Assembly (NCBI GenBank): GCA_017615515.1
Contig: JAFZZX010000196.1
Span: forward strand, 1 to 19,193
Length of the DNA stretch: 19,193 nucleotides
Direction of reading: 5' to 3'
Source of the DNA: Clostridia bacterium
Lineage (GTDB): Bacteria > Bacillota > Clostridia > Christensenellales > CAG-1252
Shown: piece by piece, positions 14,301 to 19,193 of the stretch
How positions within the stretch are numbered: the stretch's first letter is position 1
How the letters are laid out: each line of letters opens with the position of its first letter
Notes under the pieces: model-generated
Databases searched by the model: none
What the model was told of the DNA's origin: nothing
What the model saw: only the letters and a program-made list of their open reading frames with translations
Translations under genes and position numbers: made by a program

Positions 14301-16083
14301 GTTCGAAGATCGCCTTGGTCGGGATCTGCTGTCCGCCCACCGTCCAATACTTGAACTCGTAGCCTCTCTTTTCGGGCACGTAAGCGCTCAGATCGTACTC
14401 TTCGTTGTAGGTGACTTTCACGGAATCGAACGCGCTCTCGCTGCCGGTGCTGAAGCTCACGGTGTATTGATTCGCGTTATACTTGGCATAGAGGATCGTA
14501 TCTTCCCCGATCGTCTCGGTCGCCGCATTGAAGGGCGAAGAGAGATCCGACTTCTTGCACCAACCCGAGAAGGTATAACCCTCTTTGTCGGTGTCGATGG
14601 TGAGCAGGAGCGCCGCGATATTGCTGCCGTTGTCCACGACCTTTTCATCCAGCTTGGTGTTGCCGTCCATAAAGACCACGGTGCTCTTCTCCCACATCGG
14701 GTTCTGCGCGTAATCGGCGTATACGACGATGTCTCTCGCCCATTCGTAGGTACCGGTCGCAGCAAAGGCGTCGCCGCTCTTATCGTTCCACTTGTAGCCG
14801 TTGAACGCCGACCACTTCTCGGGCAAATCCGCTTCTAACGTCGCCTTGTCGGGGAGTGCGTAAGCCGCGTTATAATTCACCTGAACGTTGTTGCCGTTGA
14901 TCACGGTGATCGTATAGGTATTCGGCAGAGCGTTCACGTAAAGCGTCGCGTCGCCGCTGACCTTGTAGGTCGCGAAATCGACTTTGCTCGCCGCGGCGAA
15001 AGTCTTGTCGGTATAGACGCCTTCGATATGATAGCCCGCCGCCGCAACGGGAGCGGTCTCGGAAGCGCCGTACTCCAAGGTCTGCGCCGCGCCGTAGGCA
15101 TTTTCTTCGGCGTCTTTGAAGGTCACGGTGTAGGTGTTGATCGTATAGGTCGCTTTCAGGCGAATATCACGCGTAAAGGTATATTTTCCGGTCTGCGGGA
15201 ACTCCTCGTCGTCCAAGAGGAACTTGTCGAACGAATAACCCGCTTTTTGGGGAATGCGCGATGACAGGTCGTACGCCGCGTCGTAGGTCACGGTCAAATT
15301 GCTCACCTCCGATCCGCCGTTCGCGGCGAAAGCGATCGTGTAGGTGTTCGCCGTAAAACGCGCCGTCAGATCCAAATCGGAAGAAATGCGCGTACGCACG
15401 TCGAACTTCTCGGCGGCAAAGGTGCCGTCCGCATTCTTTTCAAACCAACCGTTGAACTTGTAGCCGACCTTCTCCTTGGAGGAAAGGCTGATGGTCGCAT
15501 CGAACTCCACGTTCGAAATAACCTCATCCTCTTCCCCGTCGCAATGCAACGTCACGGTGTACTTGTTCTTGCTCCAGTTTGCCTTGATCTGAACGTTATT
15601 GTTCCCTTCGAAGGTGCCGGTCAACGGGAAGTCTACGGTCCTGCCGTCTTCGGTCAGGCGCGTGTACTTCACGAAGGTGTGTCCCGGGTAATTATCGGGC
15701 GCCGTCAAAGTGTACGTATCCCCCGGATAGACCATCACGGCGTCGATGTCCGGCGCGCCGTTCGAATCGATCAAGATAAACTTGGGGGATCTGACGAACT
15801 TCGCATACAGGATCATATCGGATGTGATCTCTCCCGTAAACGATTGCGTCAATTCGGGGTCGGAAAACAATCCGACGAACCCGTATCCTCCCGCAAGCGT
15901 CTGCTTGTCGGCGGGCAATTCCGCCTTCGTTCCGTCCGCAACGTTGAGGGTGACCAAGATGTCGTCGCCGTACTTGACGATGACTTCGTGCGTGCCGTCG
16001 CCCTTTTTACAGGCAGTCAACGCCAAGACGAAACAAAGCACGATCACCAGCACCAACGCCACTTTGAAAATGTTTCGTTTCAT
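11374..16083 (-). CDS. Giant surface lipoprotein with about ten InlB-type repeats and a beta-helix-like C-terminal region
   Basis: A 1569-residue protein. Residues 1-24 are a lipoprotein signal peptide ending in the lipobox LTAC, so Cys25 should be lipidated and the protein held on the outer face of the membrane. Residues about 32-743 hold ten Listeria-Bacteroides-type repeats of 65-75 residues, with marks such as GYTFSGW, GYKFNGW and ARFLGW and ends like ILYAKY or LTARF. Residues 744-1000 are unassigned beta-rich sequence. Residues about 1000-1300 contain short hydrophobic rungs (LSINNLRIGGNN, VSIKNTSMAFMLHG, MSLLNTKIGRSCGLAI) that suggest a right-handed beta-helix. The C terminus is probably helical. 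No catalytic motif was recognised. It is the last gene of the ABC transporter operon, with AAGGAGAG before the ATG. Role in adhesion or glycan contact is inference. Confidence 0.85.
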   Translation of the reverse strand: MKRNIFKVALVLVIVLCFVLALTACKKGDGTHEVIVKYGDDILVTLNVADGTKAELPADKQTLAGGYGFVGLFSDPELTQSFTGEITSDMILYAKFVRSPKFILIDSNGAPDIDAVMVYPGDTYTLTAPDNYPGHTFVKYTRLTEDGRTVDFPLTGTFEGNNNVQIKANWSKNKYTVTLHCDGEEDEVISNVEFDATISLSSKEKVGYKFNGWFEKNADGTFAAEKFDVRTRISSDLDLTARFTANTYTIAFAANGGSEVSNLTVTYDAAYDLSSRIPQKAGYSFDKFLLDDEEFPQTGKYTFTRDIRLKATYTINTYTVTFKDAEENAYGAAQTLEYGASETAPVAAAGYHIEGVYTDKTFAAASKVDFATYKVSGDATLYVNALPNTYTITVINGNNVQVNYNAAYALPDKATLEADLPEKWSAFNGYKWNDKSGDAFAATGTYEWARDIVVYADYAQNPMWEKSTVVFMDGNTKLDEKVVDNGSNIAALLLTIDTDKEGYTFSGWCKKSDLSSPFNAATETIGEDTILYAKYNANQYTVSFSTGSESAFDSVKVTYNEEYDLSAYVPEKRGYEFKYWTVGGQQIPTKAIFEQTTDVTLVAYYERTMVTVTFMNGVIKYDEVTIGQYETMKGRMPANPTKIGARFLGWLIDKAAFSVDAEVEEDIELTADFEAILYEMTIYRTEAEKVLRYYTYGQAYDLGDISTTRAGYSFVAYEFDGEVFEVTGTYDYDYSINVYGVWNATANLENEGNYFVETLPGEAESTLVLLTDVTYTFDGYDSVEVLEKYAGAGYLSNKDESGVALAANKLRATAIGTPSDLTITLKRDGNPDVVKKVKVAAYIDSMGDGSNLNAMLTNSINKNLFMNPLGENRGEAAANCVLEVGVADFRPDLLIKTYGDKAAALTLTKAEMIVTVTDSKAKAIHAFSVENNRIDFDSTILDNYDADEVFTVSFVPKYNINGFAPYLMKVKLNDGKNVYTSKEMKEAYADLSVHKINVLANITAALTTEDYYTDLGGTTQNVQEVALINGDGTPRNITVDTGTPKNGFNYGVYARHAGADDSLVINGNYFEIDGSKLPYIDNSHDKYGKEGSEYTVGAGYRIANVQSGIFLYRSGEYDYNGEQIKKYATGTLSINNLRIGGNNIYDSDVQQDLKDGNTNKLLKMSAAYIGMVVRGGTVNASNVSIKNTSMAFMLHGSISGYKFPGLSEDSTVMYAVQPGETQATKLYADGMIMDNSWANSIYCYDLTYMSLLNTKIGRSCGLAIHCDDRPYGGNAEGSLGYSNLNCELLMDSYTATNLNNWIVGDEAWFIAYGMSEAALGAKTALHDGVQAASSNILGVINTGSGEEKMNFAILGKPVDLNSTAAWKADKDNFEPKEPKDWTPTPHVDVHVLDGGFLFFYKDDSELAALGAALLPELESYTNNLAGDPSADYAALMSIEFTKVEDEVLKEDSEKETTFRGLVDEYTGYVVTYATTSSAEAYAAAMGCRMNMLLMYYEQLIADYGSSLQMYQYFVGKSDAVNAGMAYNAAMSAYGRLIKLGRPYVSQTVSGMQVVIPVYYVHEMLSGPAA

Positions 16084-16105
16084 ATATCTCTCCTTTTTTT
16101 TATTT

Positions 16106-16522
16106 TTAATCTATATGAACAATCCCGCTCATGTCGCGCTCCGGCGCAACGGTCACGGTTGCTGTTTTCCCGTTCTTGGTCACGACGGTGATGCTCGCCG
16201 TCGTCGAGGAACTCTGCTTCAGGAAAGTGACGTTTCCGAGCTCGTCCACGTAAACCTCGTTCGGTTTTTCCGAATGGAAGGTCACGCTTTGGTCGGTCGC
16301 GTCGCTCGGAACGATCACGTAGTGCAGTTGGCACCCCTCCACGAGGTTCGTCACACGCACGGTCGTATCGTCGATGATCTCCCCCTGTTCGTTCACGAAA
16401 TGGATCTCTTCGCAAAAGACCTCTTGGTGATAGTTCTCGATCGCCTTACCGATCACGGCGATCAAGAGGATCGCGAGGATACATTCTACGATAACGATCA
16501 GGATCATTGCTTTCTTATTCAT
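16106..16522 (-). CDS. Small membrane-anchored protein with an Ig-like (Big_2-type) domain
   Basis: A 138-residue protein. Residues 5-26 form a single hydrophobic anchor after a short basic start (MNKKA). Residues about 38-135 read as one bacterial Ig-like domain: EEIHFVNEQGEII, LHYVIVPSDATDQSVTFHSE, VYVDELGNVTFLK, ASITVVTKNGKTATVTV, which is the order of strands in Big_2 domains (constant-by-substitution 'values that are different' pattern). It lies 4 bases after the permease gene, with only a weak ribosome binding site (GGGGTG), and 22 bases before the giant lipoprotein gene. Its position suggests translational coupling and joint work with the transporter or the lipoprotein. Function unknown. 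Confidence 0.75.
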   Translation of the reverse strand: MNKKAMILIVIVECILAILLIAVIGKAIENYHQEVFCEEIHFVNEQGEIIDDTTVRVTNLVEGCQLHYVIVPSDATDQSVTFHSEKPNEVYVDELGNVTFLKQSSSTTASITVVTKNGKTATVTVAPERDMSGIVHID

Positions 16523-16526
16523 ATCG

Positions 16527-18170
16527 TCACCCCTGTATATCGTTGAAGTAGACCTTCAAGTTGCTGCGGTACAGATACAGCCGCGCCGCGAAAAACGCAT
16601 AGCCGATCAAATACACGCGCGCCCATCCCGACGCATAGGCGTCGATCAAGAGGAGCAGATTCGCCGCGCCGACGAGCGCCGAGATCACGAAGCCGATCAC
16701 GAGCGCCTTGGCGACGTTCGGATTGTCCACGACCGCGTCGCCCTTGACGGCGTAATCGTTGATCTTGGGGTTAGTGAGGTCGATCTGGAAACTCCACAGG
16801 ATATTGCCGAGGCTGACCGGCAGGATGATGCCCGCGATCAACAGAATATCTTTGGTCAAAAGGGTGGTCGTGAATCCGATCACGAAACACATCATCATCA
16901 CCGCGAGCACGTCCACGATCATCGTCAGCGTCAGTTTCGCCCAGGTGGCGAGCGTCGTGTCGCTCGGCGCCGCCTTGAGAACCGCGAACTCGCTGCCTTC
17001 CGAGCTGATCGCCGACGCACAGTTCGCGTTGTAGGTGCTGATCAGGGACAGGGAGATCATCACGTTGAAAGCGATGGTCATATAGTCGCCGTACAGGTTG
17101 GTGCGGACCGCCGCCACGATGAAGTTCATAACGTACGAGATGATCGGGAAGACGAGAATGATGCTGAGCGCCGAATTGAGGCTCTTGGACGAGCGGAACA
17201 TCAACTTGACTTCCTTGCGGAAGAAGGTCATAAACAGGTTGTTGAAACGCGGCTTACGGTCGCGATGCTTGCTCGCCGTGCTGTGTTCCGCGCTCGAGGA
17301 CGCCGCCTTAAAGTAGAACGGCATCGCCACGAAGAAACACAGAAGGATCGACGCGACGAAGACGGCGATGAGAACGGGGATCCCCAAGGCGAGGGACTGA
17401 CCGAACATCGTCTTGCCCGCCAAAGAATAGAAGAGCGAGAAACCGTTGATCTTGATGAGGATCGCGCGGAAGGCGCGCATAAAGCTATTGTAGAACGCGA
17501 CGAGCTTGATCGGTGTCGGCAGGAAAGAGAGCAAATACGTCACGAGCGCGAACGTGCCGCCGAGCAAGAGCGCGACCAACACGCCGAAGAGCACGGGGTG
17601 ATTCTCGAGGAACTTCTTGATAAAGATCGCGGGAATCGAGATGATCGCGCTGAACAGCACAGGGAAGAGGGTCAGGAAGATCCACAAAGGCAGTATGCCC
17701 GCCCAATACGCCGCGCCGGTCTCCCCCACCAAGCCGTAGGACAAGAGGAAGGGGAGCAGGAAGAAACAGCTCTTCTTCATCTCCTCGATCGTGAAGACGA
17801 TGATCTTGCTGATGAAGATCTCGTTGTAGTTACAAGGGAACGCCATCAGGATCATATTTTCCTTGCTGTTATACAAAACGTCCATCATACTGCCCACGCA
17901 GGTCAGCACGCTGACGATCTGCGTCAGGAACAGCACGGTCGTAAAGAGTTCCTTGTCGAAGGTAAAGGCGTAGGTCGACTGCAAATAGCCGAACACGAAG
18001 TACAGCACCGCCATCACCGCGATGGCGGTCAGCACCTTCAAAAAGACCTTAAAGACAGACTTCTTCGTCACGCCCTTACGGATCCCGCGGAACTTCTCGC
18101 CCGCTTGCAGGAGCACCAGGTATTTGAGCCTACGCCACAGGCTGTTTTTGATCGTGCCCGCGTTATTCAT
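16527..18170 (-). CDS. ABC transporter permease, ABC-2-like, about 12 membrane segments
   Basis: A 547-residue hydrophobic protein with about twelve predicted membrane segments, including [19 protein letters not shown] near the N terminus and repeated long hydrophobic stretches. The segment [20 protein letters not shown] after the second membrane segment matches the coupling-helix region of large Gram-positive exporter-type permeases. A cytoplasmic basic loop near residues 295-330 ([20 protein letters not shown]) separates two halves, consistent with a duplicated six-segment arrangement. Its ATG overlaps the ATPase stop by 8 bases (ATGAATAA), so the two are a pair. The substrate cannot be read from the sequence. 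Export of a peptide, lipid or drug, or a role in surface-protein maturation, are all possible. Confidence 0.85.
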   Translation of the reverse strand: MNNAGTIKNSLWRRLKYLVLLQAGEKFRGIRKGVTKKSVFKVFLKVLTAIAVMAVLYFVFGYLQSTYAFTFDKELFTTVLFLTQIVSVLTCVGSMMDVLYNSKENMILMAFPCNYNEIFISKIIVFTIEEMKKSCFFLLPFLLSYGLVGETGAAYWAGILPLWIFLTLFPVLFSAIISIPAIFIKKFLENHPVLFGVLVALLLGGTFALVTYLLSFLPTPIKLVAFYNSFMRAFRAILIKINGFSLFYSLAGKTMFGQSLALGIPVLIAVFVASILLCFFVAMPFYFKAASSSAEHSTASKHRDRKPRFNNLFMTFFRKEVKLMFRSSKSLNSALSIILVFPIISYVMNFIVAAVRTNLYGDYMTIAFNVMISLSLISTYNANCASAISSEGSEFAVLKAAPSDTTLATWAKLTLTMIVDVLAVMMMCFVIGFTTTLLTKDILLIAGIILPVSLGNILWSFQIDLTNPKINDYAVKGDAVVDNPNVAKALVIGFVISALVGAANLLLLIDAYASGWARVYLIGYAFFAARLYLYRSNLKVYFNDIQG

Positions 18171-19047
18171 CGTCCCCCTCTTTCCTGTCCGTCGCAGCCG
18201 CCGCCTCGGCAGAAGCGCCGTTGGTCTCGTCCGCCGCGGAAGCAGCGGGGGCCGCGCCTTGTTCGGCGGGCTCTACGCCGCTATTGGCATCGGCCGTACT
18301 CTCCGAACCCGCGGGAGCGGCTTCGTCCTTCTGCTCCGTCGCATACTTCAAATAGAGATCTTCGAGAGACTCGCCCGACGCGTTGAGCTCCGCCGCCGTG
18401 CAGACGCGACGCAGTTTGCCGCCGCTGATGATCGCGACGCGATCGCAGATCTTCTCCACGACCTCGATCACGTGGCTGGAGAAAAAGACGATATTGCCGG
18501 CGTCCGCATGGGCGCGCATACATTCCTTGATCTGGTAGGCGCTCGTCGGATCGAGACCGGTCAGCGGCTCGTCGAGGATCCACACTTTGGGATCGTGGAT
18601 CAAGGCGGAGATCACCATGAGTTTCTGTTTCATTCCGTGCGAATAGCTCTTGATCTCCTTGTCCATAGCAGGGGTCAAGCCGAACAGATCCGCATAATGC
18701 TCGATGCGCTTTTGCTTGTCCTCTTCGGACACCATATAAAGGTCGGCGACGTAGCTGACGTACTCCCTGCCCGTGAGTTTCTCGTAAACGGCGTGGTTGT
18801 CGCTGACGTAGCCGATATTCAGCTTCGCCTCGAGGGGCTGACGCTGGATGTCGTAACCCTGTATCTCGATCGTGCCCTCGGTGATGGTTTGGATCCCGAC
18901 GAGGCTCTTGATGGTCGTGGACTTACCGGCGCCGTTGTGTCCGATAAAGCCGAAGACTTCGCCCTCGTGGATCTCGAGGTTCAGGTCGGACACCGCCTTT
19001 CTGTCGCTGCCCGAATAGGTCTTGGTGAAATGACTGATCTTGATCAT
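18163..19047 (-). CDS. ABC transporter ATP-binding protein with Ala/Glu-rich tail
   Basis: A 294-residue ATPase of the ABC-2 exporter type. Motifs present are Walker [10 protein letters not shown] (36-44), the signature SYSHGMKQK (134-142), Walker B VWILDEP (155-161) with the D-loop GLDP, and the switch His192 in FSSH. The Q-loop position reads [12 protein letters not shown], as in the subgroup whose Q is replaced by Asp or Glu. After about residue 236 there is a low-complexity tail rich in Ala, Glu, Ser and Asp, which ordinary relatives lack. The start at 19047 was chosen because AAGGAG lies 5 bases upstream and the domain begins at once ([11 protein letters not shown]). The frame stays open upstream to the window edge, so a longer form is not excluded. 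Confidence 0.93.
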   Translation of the reverse strand: MIKISHFTKTYSGSDRKAVSDLNLEIHEGEVFGFIGHNGAGKSTTIKSLVGIQTITEGTIEIQGYDIQRQPLEAKLNIGYVSDNHAVYEKLTGREYVSYVADLYMVSEEDKQKRIEHYADLFGLTPAMDKEIKSYSHGMKQKLMVISALIHDPKVWILDEPLTGLDPTSAYQIKECMRAHADAGNIVFFSSHVIEVVEKICDRVAIISGGKLRRVCTAAELNASGESLEDLYLKYATEQKDEAAPAGSESTADANSGVEPAEQGAAPAASAADETNGASAEAAAATDRKEGDDE

Positions 19048-19193
19048 ATTCGCTCCTTCGGGATGCAGCGGCTCGGTGAGCGGCCTCCCGTTCATTTCCT
19101 TTTTGAGTTGCAGTAGGTCGACCCGCATCATCTTCTTGCGGCGGGCGAGTTCCCTATGCGAATCCTCCACGCGATACAGCACGCCGTACACCC
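19048..19193 (-). other. Upstream stretch at the window edge, open in the ATPase frame
   Basis: These 146 bases hold no stop in the frame of the ABC ATPase and would encode a basic, helix-like stretch (for example [20 protein letters not shown] and [13 protein letters not shown]). The other two minus-strand frames each meet a stop within about 70 bases. It may be the end of an upstream gene read in another frame, a spacer, or part of a larger ATPase protein. The window ends before this can be decided. Confidence 0.4.

Noticed and set aside
11401..14838. Open frame of 1145 codons on the plus strand opposite the giant lipoprotein gene
   Set aside because: It is a shadow of the GC-rich minus-strand gene. 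Its product is rich in Arg, Val, His and Asp without any domain pattern, and it has no ribosome binding site.
16080..16415. Overlapping minus-strand frame of 111 codons inside the Big_2-like gene
   Set aside because: The product is a low-complexity Arg/Asp-rich shadow of the 138-residue gene, which has a clear membrane anchor and domain pattern.

Overview
The window looks like chromosomal DNA of a Gram-positive bacterium of the Clostridia, probably an uncultured anaerobe. The standard genetic code fits every gene. The ribosomal-protein order, a zinc-ribbon S14, a zinc-ribbon L24, strong AGGAGG ribosome binding sites, and surface proteins built from Listeria-Bacteroides (InlB-type) repeats plus a DUF6273 domain all point that way. 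The lineage is inference; no rRNA gene is present to test it. Every recognisable gene lies on the minus strand, so the window reads from right to left.

Region 1 (19193 to about 11290): a compact apparent operon of an ABC ATPase, its 12-segment permease (8-base overlap), a small membrane-anchored Ig-like (Big_2-type) protein, and a 1569-residue lipoprotein with about ten InlB-type repeats and a beta-helix-like C-terminal part. It ends at a strong intrinsic terminator (11297-11324). Its promoter lies beyond the window.

Region 2 (about 11245 to 8590): a clear sigma-A promoter drives a membrane-anchored InlB-repeat/DUF6273 surface protein and a YhhN/TMEM86-family membrane protein. A GC-rich hairpin with a T tail ends this unit.

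Region 3 (8630 to 7974): about 650 bases without a gene but full of structure. It holds a GGGGTCCCC-type multi-hairpin element, a short array of GATAT-plus-mini-hairpin units, two hairpins with T-runs reading to the right, a near-consensus promoter, and a leader of about 200 bases with mutually exclusive hairpins in front of rpsJ.

Region 4 (7973 to 1): the S10 operon running directly into the spc operon, in the order rpsJ-rplC-rplD-rplW-rplB-rpsS-rplV-rpsC-rplP-rpmC-rpsQ-rplN-rplX-rplE-rpsZ-rpsH-rplF-rplR (cut by the window edge). Spacers are 9-30 bases, with two TAATG overlaps. The genes look intact. Several carry lineage-specific additions: an acidic insert in S3, an insert and an altered C-terminal motif in L6, a Lys/Ala tail on L24, and a basic N-terminal extension on L22.

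The points most worth checking are the rpsJ leader, the repeat and hairpin elements upstream of it, and the ABC transporter/giant lipoprotein operon. I see no CRISPR array, tRNA, rRNA, transposase or recognisable defence system.
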